Below, piece by piece: positions 20,701-35,400 of a stretch of 64,000 nucleotides of DNA; position 1 is the first letter of the stretch; every line of letters starts with the position of its first letter. The notes below the pieces were generated by a model, which saw only the letters and a program-made list of their open reading frames with translations, made no database searches and was not told where the DNA came from. Origin of the DNA: Aristolochia californica (taxonomy: Eukaryota; Streptophyta; Magnoliopsida; Piperales; Aristolochiaceae); the NCBI GenBank assembly GCA_029961685.1, contig JARWKL010000006.1, positions 7,880,748 to 7,944,747 of the forward strand, given 5' to 3'. Position numbers and translations under genes: made by a program.

Positions 20701-23700
20701 AAGTAAAATGAAATGTAGAAAGAAAGATGAATTATAGAAAGTAAAATGAAATATAGAACGAACGATAAAATATAGAAAGTAAAATGAAATATAGAAAGTA
20801 AAATGAAATATAGAAATAAAGATGAAATATAGAAAGTAAAATGAAATAAAGAAAGAAAGATAAAATACATAAAGAAAGATGAAATGTCTACAAAGTAAAA
20901 AGAAATATAGAAAGAAAGATGAAATATAGAAAGTAAAATGGAATATAGAAATAAAGATGAAATAAAGAAAGTAAAATGAAATATAGTATGAAAAATGATA
21001 CATAGAAAGTAACCTGAAATAAATAAACAACAATGAAATATAGAAAGTAAATTGAAATGTAGAAAAAAAATTAAATACATAACGAAAAATGAAACATATA
21101 CAAAGTTAAATGAAATATAGAAAGTAAAATGAAATATAGAAATAAAGATAAAATACAGAGAGTAAAATGAAATATAGAAAGTAAAATAAAATACTGGAAG
21201 AAGGATGAAAAATAGAAATGTAAAATTTAATATATAAAGAAAGAAGAAATATAAAAATAAATTTGAAAAAAAGAAAAAAAGACGAAATATAGAAAGTAAA
21301 ATGAAATATAGAATGAAAGACAAAATATAGAAAGAAAGATAAAATATAGAAAGTAACATGAAATATAAAATGAAAGACAAAATATAGCAAGGAAGATGAA
21401 ATATAGAAAGTAACATTAAATATAGAAAGATAGATGAAATAAAGAAAGTAAAATGAAATACAGAAAGAAAGATGAAATATAGAATGAAAGATAAAATAAA
21501 GAAAGTAAATTGAAATATAGAAAGAAAGACAAAATATATAAAGTAAAATAAAATATAGAAAGTATGATGATATAAAGAAAGTAAAATGAAATATAGAAAG
21601 AAAGATGAAATATAGAAAGTAAAATGAAATACTGAAAGAAAGAAAAAATATAGAATGTAAAATGAAAGTACTAAAAGTAAAATGAAATACTGAAAGTAAA
21701 ATAAAATATAGAATGAAAAACGAAATATAGAAAATAAAATGAAATATAGAAAGTATGATGATATATAGAAAGTAAAATTAAATATAGAAATAAAGATGAA
21801 ATAAAGAAATTAAAATAAAATGTAGAAAGAAAAATGAAATATAAAAACTAAAATGAAATACTGAAAGAGAGATGAAATATAGAAAGTAAAATTTAAGATA
21901 AAAATAAAACGAAATATAAAAATAAATATGAAATATAGAATGGAAGACGAAATATAGAAAATAAAATGATATATAAAAATAAAGATGAAATATAGAAAGT
22001 ATCTTGAAAATTAGAAAGAAGATGCAATATAGAAAATAAAATGAGATATAGAAAGAAAAATGAAATATAGAATGAAAGATAAATAAAGAAATTTAAATAA
22101 AATATAGAAAGAAAGATGAAATATAGAAAGTAAAATGAAATATACAAAGTATGATGATATAGAAAGTAAAAAGAAATATAGAAAGAAAGATGAAATATAG
22201 AGAGTAAAATGAAATATTGAAAGTAAGATGATATATAGAAAGTAAAATTAAATATAGAAAGAAAGATGAAATATAGAGAGTAAAATGAAATCTTGAATGT
22301 AAGATGATATATAGAAAGTACAATAAAATATAGAAAAAACTGAAATATAGAAAGTAAAATGAACTATAGAAAGAAAGATGAAATATACAAAATAAAATGA
22401 ACTATAGAAAGAAAGATGAAATATACAAAGTAAAATGAAATACAGGAAAAAGATGAAATAACGAAAGTAAAATGAAATATAGAAAGAAAGATGAAATATA
22501 GAAAGTAAAATGAAATATACTAAGAAAAATGATATATAGAAAGTAACTTGAAATATATAAAGAAAGATAAAATATAGAAATAAAGATGAAATATAGAGAG
22601 TAAAATGAAATTGTGAAAGTAAGATGATATATAAAAGTAAAATTAAATATAGAAATAAAGATGAAATATAGAGAGTAAAATGAAATATTGAATGTAAGAT
22701 GATATATAGAAAGTAAAATTAATTATAGAAAAAAGATGAAATATGGAAAGTAAAATGAAATATAGAAAGAAAGATGAAATATAGAAAGTAAAATGAAATA
22801 CAGAAAAAAGATTAAATAACGAAAGTAAAATGAAATATAGAAAGAAAGATGAAATGTAGAAAGTAAAATGAAATATAGTAAGAAAAATGATAAATGGAAA
22901 GTAAAATGAAATAAAAAAAGAAAGATGAAATATAGAAAGTAAAATGAAGTACAAAATGAAAGATGAAATATAAAAAGAATGTTAAATTAAATAAAGAAAA
23001 AATAAATATAGAAAGAAAGATGAATTATAGAAAGGAAAATGAATTATAGAAATTAAGAAGATATATCGAAAGTATAATGAAATATAGAAAGGAAGATAAA
23101 ATATAAAATGAAAGATAAAATATAGAAAGTAAAATAAATATAGAAAGAAATATGAAATATATAAAGTAAAATTAAACTTAGAAAGTATGGAGATATATAG
23201 AACGTAAAATGAAATATAGAAAGAAAGATGACATATAGAAAGTAAAATAAAATATAGAAAAAAAATGAAAAATGGAAAGTAATATGAAATATTGAAAGAA
23301 AAATGAACTATAGAAAGATAGATGAAATATAGAAAGTAAAACGAAATACTGAAAAAAAGATAAAAATTAAAAAATAGAATGAAAGACTAGATATAGAAAG
23401 TAAAATGAAATATAGAAAGAAATATGAAATATAGAAAGTAATATGAAATATAAAAATAAAGATGAAATATAGAAAACAACATGAAATATAGAAAGACAGA
23501 TGAAATATAGAAAGAAATATAAAAATAGAAAGTAAAATGAAATATAGAAAGAAAGATAAAATAGAGAAACAAAAAAAAAACACTAAAAGAAAGAGGAAAT
23601 ATAGAATGAAAAACGAAATATAGAACATAAAATGAAAAATAGAAAGAAAGATGAAATATAGAAAATAAAATGAAAAATAGAAAGAAAGATGAAATATAGA

Positions 23701-26700
23701 AAGAAGCAAAAAATATAAAAAGATAGATGAAATATAGAAAGTAAAATGAAATATAGAAAAAAAGATGAAATATATAATGAAAGATAAAATATAGAAAGAA
23801 AGATGAAATATAGAAAGTAAAATGAAATATAGAAAAAAAGATGAAATATAGAAAGTAAAATGAAATATAGAAAGTATGATGATATATAGAAATTAAAATG
23901 AAATATAGAAAAAAAGATGGAATAAAGAAACTAAAATGAAATATAGAAAAAAAGATGAAATAAAGAAAGTAAAATGAAATATAGAAAGAAAGATGTAATA
24001 TAGATAGTAAAATGAAATAAAGAAAGTAAAATTTATTATATAAATAAAAGGAAAAATAAAAATAAAAATGAATATTGAAAAAAAAGTTGAAATATAAAAA
24101 GTAAAATGAAATATAGAAATAAAGAGGAAAAATAGAAAATAAAATAAAATATAGAAAGAAAGGTGAAATATAGAAAGTAAAATGAAATATAGAAAGTATG
24201 ATGATATTTAGAAAGTAAAATAAAATATAGAAAGTAAAATGACATATAGTAAGAAAGACGAAATATAGAGAGTAAAATGAAATATAGATATTAAAATGAT
24301 ATATAGAAAGTAAAATTAAATATAGAAAGAAAGATGAAATATATAAAGTAAAATGAAAAATAGAAAGAACGATGAAATAAAGAAAGTAAAATAAAAAATA
24401 GAAAGAAAGATGGAAAATAAAAATAAAATAAAATATTGAAAGAAAAAGGAAATATATAAAGAAAGATGAAATATAGAAAGAAAGATAAATTATAGAAAGT
24501 AAAATTTAATATAGAAATAAAGATGAAATATAGAACGAAAGATAAAATATAGAAAGTAAATTGAAATATAGAAAGAAAGATGAAATATAGAAAGTAAAAT
24601 AAAATATAGAAAAAAAGATGAAATATAGAAACTAAAATGAAATATAGAAAGATATAGAAAGATGAAATATATACAAAGTAAAAAGAAATATAGAAAGAAA
24701 GATGAAATATAGAAAGTAAAATTAAATATAGAAATAAAGTTGAAATAAAGAAAGTAAAATGAAATATAGTAAGAAAAAATGATATATAGAAAGTAACATG
24801 AAATAAATAAACAAAGTTGAAATATAGAAAGTAAAATGAAATGTAGAAAGAAAGATGAAATACATAACGAAAAATAAAATATATAGAAAATAAAATAAAA
24901 TATAGAAATAAAGATGAAATACAGAGAGTAAAATGAAATATAGAAAGAAGATCAAATATAGAAAGTATGATGATATATAGAAAGTAAAATGAAATATAAA
25001 AATTAAAATGAAATATAGAAACAAAGGTGAAACATAGAAAGTAAAATGAAATATAGAAAGTAAGTTGATAAATAGAAAGTAAAATTAAATATAGAAAGAA
25101 AGATAAAATATAGAAAGTAAAATGAAATATGGAAAGAAAGATGAAATATAGAAAGTTAAATGAAATAAAGAAAGAAAGATGAAATATAGAAATTATAATA
25201 AAATATAGAAAGAAAGTTGAAAAATGGTACATAAAATGAAATATAGTACGAAAAATGATATATAGAAATTGAGATGAAATAAAGAAAAAAAAATGAAATA
25301 TAGAAATTAAAATGAAATAAAGAAAGAAAGATGAAATATAGAAAGAAGATGAAATATAGAAAAAGGTTCAAATAAAGAAAGAAAAATAAAATATAGAAAG
25401 AAATATGAAATGTAGAAAGTAAAATGAAATATAGAAAGTGTGAAGATATTTAGAAAGTAAAATGAAATGTAGAAGGAAAGATGAATTATAGAAAGTAAAA
25501 TGAAATATAGAAATAAAGATGAAATATAGAACGAAAGATAAAATATAGAAAGCTAAATGAAGTATAGAAAGAAAGATGAAATATAGAAAGTAAAATGAAA
25601 TATAGAAAAAAAGATGAAATATAGAAACAAAAATGAAATATAGAAAGAAAGATAAAATACATAAAGAAAGATGAAACATATACAATGTAAAAAGAAATAT
25701 AGAAAGAAAGATGAAATATAGAAAGTAAATGGAATATAGAAATAAAGATGAAATAAAGAAAGTATGATGATATATAGAAAGTAACCTCAAATAAATAAAC
25801 AAAAATGAAATATAGAAAGTAAAATAAAATGTAGAAAAAAATGAAATCCATAACGAAAAGTGAAACATATACAAAGTTAAATTAAATATAGAAAGTAAAA
25901 TGAAATATAGAAATAAAGAGAGTAAAATAAAATGTAGAAAGAAAGATGAAATAAAGAAAGTAAAATGAAATTTAGAAAGAAAGATGAAATTTAGAAAGTA
26001 AAATTAAATATAGAAATAAAGATGAAATAAAGAAAGTAAAATAAAATGTAGAAAGAAAGATGAAATAAAGAAAGTAAAATAAAATATAGAAAAAAAGATG
26101 AAATATAAAAAGTAAAATGAAATACTGAAAGAAAGATAAAGTATAGAAAGTAAAATTTAAGATAAAAAAACGAAATATAAAATAAAATAAAATATTGAAA
26201 AAAGTTGACATATAGAAAGTAAAATGAAATATAGAATGGAAGATGAAATAAAAAAAATAAAATGATATATAGAAAGAAAGATGAAATATAGAAAGTAGCT
26301 TGAAATTTAGAAAGAAGATGAAATATAGAAAATAGCTTGAAATTTAGAAAGAAGATGAAATATAGAAAGTAAAATGAAATATAGAAAGAAAGATGAAATA
26401 TTGAATGAAAGATAAAATATAGAAAGAAAGATGAAATGTAGAAAGTAAAATGAAATATACAAAGTATGATGATATATAGAAAGTAAAAAGAAACGTAGAA
26501 AGTAAAATGAAATATGGAAAGAAAGATGAAATATAGAGAGTAAAATGAAATATTGCAAGTAAGATGATCTATAGAAAGTAAAATTAAATATAGAAAAAAT
26601 ATTAAATATAGAAAGTAACATGAAATAAATAAATAAAGATGAAATATAGAAAGTATGATGATATAAGGAAAGTAAAATGAAATATAGAAAGAAAGATGAA

Positions 26701-29225
26701 ATAAAGAAAGTAAAATAAAATATAGAAAAAAAAAGAAATAAAGAAAGTAAAATGAAATTTAGAAAGAAAGATGTAATATAGAAAGTAAAATGATATACTG
26801 AAAGTAAAATTTAATATATAAAAAAACGAACTATAGAAAGTAAAATAAAATATAGAATTAATGACAAAATATAGAAAGAAAGATGAAATATAGAAAGTAA
26901 AATGAAATATAGAAAGTACAATGATATTTAGAAAGTAAAATGAAATATAGAAAGTAAAATGACATATAGTAAGAAATATGAATTATAGAGAGAAAGATGG
27001 AAAATATTAAATAAAATAAAATATTGAAAGGAAAAGAAAATATATAAAGAAAGATGAAATATAGAAAGAAAGATGAATTATAGAAAGTAAAATAAAATAT
27101 ATAAATAAAGATGAAATATATAAATAAAGATGAAATATAGAACGAAAGATAAAATATAAAAAGTAAAAAGAAATATAGAAAGAAAGATGAAATATAGAAA
27201 GTAAAATGAAATATAGAAAAAAAGATGAAATATAGAAACTAAAATGAAATATAGAAAGAAAGATAAAATACATAAAGAAAGATGAAATATATACAATGTA
27301 AAAAGAAATATAGAAATAAAGATAAAATATAGAAAGTAAAATGAAATATAGAAATAAAGACGAAATAAAGAAAGTAAAATGAAATGTAGTAGAAAAATGA
27401 TTTATAGAGAGTAACACGAATTAAATAAACAAAGATGAAATATAGAAAGTAAAAGTAAATGTAGAAAGAAAGATGAAATACATAACGAAAAATTAAACCT
27501 ATACAAAATTAAATGAAATATAGAAAGAAAAATGAAATATAGAAATAATGATGAAATACAGAGAGTAAAATAAAATATAGAAAGTAAAATGAAATATTGA
27601 AAGAAGGATGAAATATAGAAATGTAAAATTTAATATATAAAGAAAGAAGAAATATAAAAATAAATATGAAATATAGAAAGAAAGAAGAAATATAAAAAGT
27701 AAAATGACATATAGAAAGAAAGATGAAATATAGAAAGTAAAATGAAATATAGAAAGAAAGATGAAATATAGAAAGTAAAATGAAATACAGAAATAAAGAT
27801 GAAATATAGAAAGTAAAATGAAATATAGAAAGAAAGATGAAATATAGACAGTAAAATGAAATATTGTAAGAAAAAAGATATATAGAAAGTAACATGAAAT
27901 AAATAAAGAAAGATGAAATATAGAAAGAAAGATGAAATATATACAAAGTAAAATGACATATAGTAAGAAAGACGTTCTATTGAAAGTAAAATGAAAGATT
28001 GAAATAAAGGTGAAATAAAGAAAGTAAAATAAAGTATAGAAAAATATTAAATATAGAAAGTATAATTAAATACTGAAAGAAGGATGAAATATAGAAATGT
28101 AAAATTTAATATATAAAGAATGAAGAAATATAAAAATAAAACATGAAATATAGAAAAAAATTAAAATATAGAAAGTAAAATGAAATAAAGAATGAAAGAC
28201 GAAATATAGAAAATAAAAGAAATATAGGAAGAAAGATGAAATATAGAAAGTAACATGAAATTTAGAAAGAAAGATGAAATATAGAATGAAAGATAAAATA
28301 CAGAAAGTTAAATGAAATATAGAAAGAAAGCTGAAATATAGAAAGAAAGATGAATTATAGAAAGAAAGATGAATTGTAGAAAGAAAGATGAAATATAGAA
28401 CGAAAGATAAAATATAGAAAGTAAAATGAAATGTAGAAAAAAAGATGAAATTTAGAAAGTAAAATAAAATATAGAAGGTAAAATGAAATATAGAAAGTAA
28501 AATAAAATATAAAAAGAACGATAAAATATAGAAAGTAAAATGATATATATGAAGAAAAATATAATATAGAAAGAAAGATGAAATATAGAAGAAAATATAA
28601 AATATAGAAAGTAAAATGAAATAGAGAAAAAAAGATGAAATATGGAAAGTAAAATGAAATATAGAAAAAAAGAAGAAATATAGACAGTAAAATGAAATAT
28701 AATAAGAAAAATGATTTATAGAAAGTAACATGAAATAAATAAAGAAAGATGAAATATGGAAAGTAAAATGAAATATAGAATGAAAGAGGAAATATAGAAA
28801 ATAAAAGAAATATAGGAAGAAAGGTAAAATATAGAAAGTAACTTGAAATATAGAAAGAAAGATGAAATATAGAATGAAAGATAAAATATAGAAAAAAATA
28901 TCAAATATTGAAAGTAAATTGAATTATAGAAAGTATGATGATATATAGAAATAAAATAAAATATAGTAAATAAAATGAAATATAGAAAGAAAGATGAAAT
29001 ATAGAAAGTAAAATGAAATATAGAAAGTAAGATGATATATAGAAAGTAAAATTAAATATAGAAAGAAATACAAAATATAGAAAGTAAAATGAAATATAGA
29101 AAGAAAGATGAAATATAGAAAGTAAAATGAAATACAGAAAGAAAGATGAAATAGAGAAAGTAAAATGGAATATAGTAAGAAAAATGATATATAGAAAATG
29201 ACATGAAATAAAGAAAGAAAGATGA
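17784..29225 (-). repeat. Satellite II array, purine strand on plus (main block)
   Basis: 11.4 kb of the same 19-bp monomer in reverse orientation, seen on plus as GAAATATAGAAAGTAAAAT and GAAATATAGAAAGAAAGAT. Diverged landmark units recur irregularly: one with AAAATTTAATATATAAAGAA, one with GTAACATGAAATAAATAAA, and one with GTATGATGATATATAG. This suggests a higher-order repeat whose length I could not fix. The minus strand is stop-free over long distances, giving spurious frames of up to 347 codons. Confidence 0.88.
18018..19400. repeat. Triplicated ~451/471-bp higher-order unit
   Basis: Three successive near-identical segments lie within satellite II. The marker AAATTTAATATATAAAGACA begins at 18141, 18592 and 19063, and AAGTACGATG at 18421, 18890 and 19361. 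The spacings are 451 and 471 for the first marker, and 469 and 471 for the second. Units two and three are nearly identical by eye, so this amplification is recent compared with the rest of the array. Confidence 0.8.
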
Positions 29226-32200
29226 AACACTTCTTTTCTATATCATTTTCTTTCTATATTTTATGTTGCTTTCTGTATTTCATTTTGCTTTCTATATTTC
29301 ATCTTCTTTCTATATTTCATTTTGCTTTCTATATTTCATTTTGCTTTCTATATTTCCTATTTCTCTCTATATTTCATTTTTCTTTCTTTACTTTAACCTT
29401 CTTTCTAAATTTCATCTTCTTTCTATATTTCATCTTTTTTTTCTATAATTCATCTTTCTTTCTGTATTTCATTTTACTTTCTATATTTCATCTTTCTTTC
29501 TATATTTTATTTTAGTTTATATATTTCATCTTTATTTCTCTATTTCATTTTTCTTTCTATATTTCTTTTTACATTTTATATATTTCATCTTTCTTTATTT
29601 ATTTTACCTTTCCTTCTATATTTTATTTTACTTTATATATTTCATTTTACTTTCTATATTCCATCGTTTTTTTAAATTTTATTTTACTTTCTATATTTTA
29701 TCTTTCGTTCTATGATTCATATTTATTTCTATATTTCATTTTACTTTCTGTAATTCGTCTTTCTTTCTGTATTTCATCTTTCTTTCAATATTTATTTTTC
29801 ATCTTTCTTTCTATATTTCATTTTAATTTCTATATTTCATCTTTCTTTCTATATTTTATTTTACTTTTTATATTTCATCTTTATTTCTATATTTTATTTT
29901 ACTTTCTATATTTCATCTTTCTTTCTATATTTCATTTTACTTTCTAGATTTCATCTTTCTTTATTTATTTAATATTTCTCCCTATATATCATTTTACTTT
30001 CTATATTTTATTTTACTTTCTATATTTCATTTTACTTTCTAAATTTCATCTTTCTTTCTATATTTTATTTTACTTTCTATATTTTATCTGTCGTTGTATA
30101 ATTCATCTTTCGTTCTATAATTCATCTTTCTTTCTATATTTCATCTTTCTTTAAATATTTCATTTAACTTTCTATATTTTATCTTTCATTCTATATTTCA
30201 TCTTTCTTTCTAAATTTCATGTTACTTTCTATATTTCATCTTTCTTCCTATATTTCTTTTATTTTCTATATTTCGTATTCCATTCTTTATTTAATTTTGC
30301 TTTCTATATTTTAATTTTTTTCTATATTTCATATTTATTTTTATATTTATTTTTTATTTATATATTAAATTTTATATTTCTATATTTCATCCTTCTTTAA
30401 GTATTTTATTTTAGTTTCTTTATTTCACCTTTATTTCTATCTTTCATTTTACTTTCAATGTATCGTCTTTCTTACTATATTTTATTTTACTTTGTATACA
30501 TTTTATTTTTCTTTATGTAATTCATCTTTCTTTCTATATTTCATCTTTCTTTATTTATTTCATGTTACTTTCAATATATCATTTTTCTTACAATATTTCA
30601 TTTTATTGTCTATATTTCATCTTTCGTTCTATATTTCATTTTACTTTCTATATTTCAACTTTATTTCTGTATTTCATTTTACTTTCTATATTTCATCTTT
30701 CATTCTATATTTCATTTTACTTTCTACATTTCATTTTACTTTCTATATTTCATCTTTCTTTCTATATTTCATTTTTTTTTTATATTTCTTCTTTCATTAT
30801 ATATTAAAGTTTACATTTCTATATTTCATCCTTCTTTCAGTATTTTATTTTACTTTCTATATTTCATCTTATTTCTATATTTTATTTTACTCTGTATTTC
30901 TTCTTTATTTCATTTAACTTTGTATAAGTTTCATTTTTCGTTATGTATTTCATCTTTCTTTCTACATTTCATTTTACTTTCTGTATTTCATCTTTGTTTA
31001 TTTATTTCATGTTACTTTCTATATATCATTTTTCTTACTATATTTCATTGTACTTTCTTTATTTCTATATTTAATTTTACATTCTATATTTCATCTTTCT
31101 TTCTATATTTCTTTTTAATTTTTATATATTTCATCTTTCTTTATGTATTTTATCTTTCTTTCTATATTTCATTTTAGTTTCTATATTTCATCTTTTTTTC
31201 AATATTTCATTTTACTTTCTATATTTCATCTTTTTTTTTATATTTCATTTTACATTCCATATTTTATCTTTCGTTCTATATTTCATTTTTATTTCTATAT
31301 TTTATTTTACTTTCTATAATTCATCTTACTTTCTCTATTTCATCTTTCTTTATATATTTCCTTTTTCTTTCAATATTTTATTTTATTTTTTATTTTCCAT
31401 CTTTCTTTCTACTTTTTATTTTTCTTTCTTTATTTCATCTTTCTTTCTATATTTCATTTTACTTTCGATATTTCATCTTTCTTTCTATATTTAATTTTAC
31501 TTTCTATATATCATCTTAATTTCTATATTTCATTTTACTCTCTATATTTCATCTTTTTTACTATATGTCATTTTACTTTCTAAATATCATCATACTTTCT
31601 ATATTTCATTTTACTTTCTATATTTCATCTTTATTTCTATATTTCATTTTATTTTCTATATTCCATCTTTAATTCTATATATTGTTTTACTTTCTATATT
31701 TCTACTTTTTTCATTATTTCAATTTTATTTTTATTTTTCATTTTATTTATATATTAAATTTTACTTTCAGTATTTCATTTTACTTTCTATATTACATATT
31801 TCTTTCTATACTTCTTTTTACTTTCTTTATTTCATCTTTCTTTGTATGTTTCATTTTACTTTCTTTATTTCATCTTTCTTTCTATATTTCATTTTACTTT
31901 TCTTATATCATCATACTTTCTGTATTTCATATTTCTTTATTTATTTCATGTTACTTTCTATATATCATTTTTCTTAATATATTTATTTTTACTTTCTATA
32001 TTTTAGCTTTATTTCTATATTTCATTTTTATTTTTGTATTTCATTTTACTTTCTACTTTTCATCTTTCTTTCTGTATTTCATTTTACTTTCTATTGTTCA
32101 TCTTTCTTTCTATATTTAATTTTACTTCCTATAAATCATCTTACTTTCCGTATTTCATATTTCTTTCTATATTTCATTTTACATTTTATATTTCTTTTTA

Positions 32201-32857
32201 CTTTCAATATTTCATCATACTTTTTATATTTCATTTTACTTTCTATATTTCATCTTTCTTTCTATATTTCATTTTACTTTCTATATTTCATCTTTCTTCC
32301 TATATTTCTTTTTTTTATATATTTCGTCTTTCATTCTATATTTCATTTTACTTTCTATATTTTATCTTTTTTCTATAATTCATTTTTATTTTTATATTTT
32401 TTCTTTCTTTATCTATTAAATTTTACCTTTTAGTATTTCACCCTTCTTTTAGTATTTAATTTTACTTTCTATATTTAATATTTTTTTATATTTTATTTTA
32501 CTTTCTTTATTTCACGTTTATTTCTATATTTCATTTTTCTTTCTTTATATCATCATACTTTCTATATTTCATTTTACTTAGTATATATTTCATCTTTCTT
32601 TATGTATTTCATCATACTTTCTATATTTCATTTTACTTTCTATATTTCATCTTTCTTTATTTATTTCATGTAACTTTATATATATCATTTTTCTTACTAT
32701 ATTTTATTTTACTGTCTATATTTCATCTTTCTTTCTATATTTCATTTTACTTTCTATTTTTCATCTTTAATTTTGTATTTCATTTTACTTTCTATATTTC
32801 ATCTTTCTTTCTATATTTCATTTTACTTTCTATATATCATTTTTCTTACAATATTTC
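29226..32857 (+). repeat. Satellite II array, pyrimidine strand on plus
   Basis: The orientation switches at a distinctive join, GAAACACTTCTTTTCTATA. The same 19-bp monomers and landmark units then follow in the opposite direction. The join is repeated in reverse complement at 62770-62800. The block ends near 32858 in the palindrome ATTTCATGAAAT. Confidence 0.85.
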
Positions 32858-35288
32858 ATGAAATATAGAAAGAAGATGAAATATAGAAAGTAAAATAAAA
32901 AATAGAAAGTAAGATGAAAAATAGAAAGTAAAATGAAATATAGAAAGACAGTTGAAATATAGGAATTAAAATGAAATATTGAAAGAAAGATGAATATAGA
33001 AAGAAAAATGACATATGGAAAGAAAGATGAAATATAGATAGAAAGATGAAAAAAGAAAGATGAAATATAGAAAGAAAACTGAAATAAAGAAAGTAAAATT
33101 AAATATATAAAGAAAGATGAAATATTGATAGTAAAATGAATTATAGAAAGAAGGTGAAATATAGAAAGTAAAATAAAAAATAGTAAGTAAGATGAAATAT
33201 TGAAGTAAATTGAAAAATAGAAAGGCAGTTGAAATAAAGAAAAAAGATGAAATATAGAAAGTAAAATGAAAAATAGAAAGTAAGATGAAATATAGAAAGT
33301 AAAATGAAATATAGAAAGACAGTTGAAATATAGAAAGTAAACAGAATATTGAAAGAAAGATGAAATATTGAAAGAAAAATGAATTATGGAAAGAAAGATG
33401 AAATATAGAAATAAAGATGAAATATAGAAATAAAGATGAAATAAAGAAAATAAAATGAAATAAATAAAGAAAGATGAAATATAGAAAGAAAGATGAAATA
33501 TAGAAAGAAGAGGAAATATAGAAAGTAAAATGAAAAATAGAAAGTAAGATGAAAAATAGAAAGTAAAATGAAATATAGAAAGACAGTTGAAATGTAAAAA
33601 GTAAAATGAAATATTGAAAGAAAGATGAAATATAAAAATAAAAATGAAATATAGAAAGAAAGATGAAATATAAATAGAAATATGAAACAAACAAAGATGA
33701 AATATTGAAAGAAATATGAAATAAAGAAAGTAAAATAAAATATATAAAGAAAGATGAAATATTGTAAGTAAAATGAAATATAGAAAGTAAAATGAAAAAT
33801 AGAGAGTAAGATGAAATATAGAAAGTAAAATGAAATATAGAAAGGCAGTTGAAATATTGATAGTAAAATGAAATATTGAAAGAAAGATGAAATATAGAAA
33901 GGAAGATGAAATATAGAAAGTAAAATCAAGTATAGTAAGAAATATGAAAAATAGAATGTAAAATGAAATACAGAAAGAAAGATGAAATATAGAAAGTAAA
34001 ATGAAATATAGAATGAAAGAAGAAATATAGAAAGTAAAATAAAAAATAGTAAGAAAAATAATATGTAGAAAGCAACATGCAATATAGAAAAAAAATGAAA
34101 TATTGAAAGTAAAATGAAATATTGAATGTACAAAGAAAAATAGATAGAAAGATGAAATATATAAAGTAAAATAATGTATATAAAGATAGATGAAATAGAC
34201 AATGTAAAATGAAATACTAATAGAAAGATGAAATAAAGAAAGTAAAATGAAATATAAAAAGAAAGATGAAATAATGAAAGTAAAATGAAATATAGAAATT
34301 AAAATGAAATACTGAAAGAAAGATGAAATATAGAAAGTAAAATTTAATATATAAATAAAGAAAAAATATAAAAATAAATATGAAATATAGAAAAAAAAGT
34401 AGAAAGATAGAAAGTAAAATGAAATATAGAATGAAAGACGAAATATAGAAAATATAATGAAATATAGAAAGAAAGATGTAATATAGAAAGTAACATGAAA
34501 TTTAGGAAGAAAAATGAAATATAGAAAGTAAAATATAATATAGAAAGAAAGATGAAATATAGAATAAAATATAAAATATAGAAAGTAAAATAAAATATAG
34601 AAAGAAAGATGAAATACAGAAAGTAAAATGAAATATAGAAAGCAAAATGAAATATAGAAAGAAAGTAAAATTTAATACATAAATAAAGAAGAAATTTAAA
34701 AATAAATATGAAATATAGAAAAAAATTTGAAATATAGAAAGTAAAAGGAAATATAGAAATAAAGATGAGATTTAGAAATTAAAATAAAATACAGATAGAA
34801 AGATGAATTATAGAAATTAAAATGTAATACAAAAAGAAAGATGAACTATAGAAAGTAAAATGAAATAAAGAGAGAAAGAAGAAATATAGAAAGAAAGATG
34901 AAATATTGAAAGAAGATGAAATATAGAAAGTAAAATGAAAAATAGAAAGTAAGATGAAATATAGAAAGTAAAATGAAATATAGAAAGGCAGTTGAAATAT
35001 AGAAAGTAAAATGAAATATTGAAAGAAAGATGAAATATCGAAAGAAAAATGAAATATGGAAAGAAAGATGAAATATAGAAAGTAAAATTAAATATATAAT
35101 GAAAGTTGAAATATTGAAAGTAAAATGAAATATAGAAAGAAGATGAAATACAAAAAGTAAAATGAAAAATAGAGAGTAAGATGAAATATAGAAAGTAATA
35201 TGAAATATAGAAAGGTAGTTGAAATATAGAAAGTAAAATAAAATATTGAAAGAAAGATGAAATATATAAAAGAAATGAAAGAAATATT
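32858..35288 (-). repeat. Satellite II array, purine strand on plus
   Basis: Reverse-oriented 19-bp monomers, with a local subfamily carrying GAAAGACAGTTGAAAT or GAAAGGCAGTTGAAAT at 32945, 33213, 33321, 33581, 33841, 34982 and 35212. This subfamily is not seen in the main block. Confidence 0.85.
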
Positions 35289-35383
35289 ACTTTCTATATT
35301 TCATCTTTCTTCCTATATTTCTTTTATTTTCTATATTTCGTCTTTCATTCTTTATTTCATTTTACTTTCTATATTTTAATTTA
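35289..35383 (+). repeat. Satellite II, short pyrimidine-strand remnant
   Basis: About 95 bases of forward-oriented monomers between the strand switch at 35289 and the end of satellite II. A 17-base linker with no repeat (CTCTTGTTAGCCAAGGA, 35384-35400) then precedes block I. Confidence 0.75.
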
Positions 35384-35400
35384 CTCTTGTTAGCCAAGGA

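Noticed and set aside
17784..29225. CRISPR-like array of short regular repeats
   Set aside because: The repeats are contiguous without unique spacers and lie in a plant-type context; they are satellite DNA.
16849..35383. Long hydrophobic frames resembling multi-pass membrane proteins
   Set aside because: They arise because the 19-bp monomer lacks stops on the pyrimidine strand; the periodicity of 19 codons gives this away.
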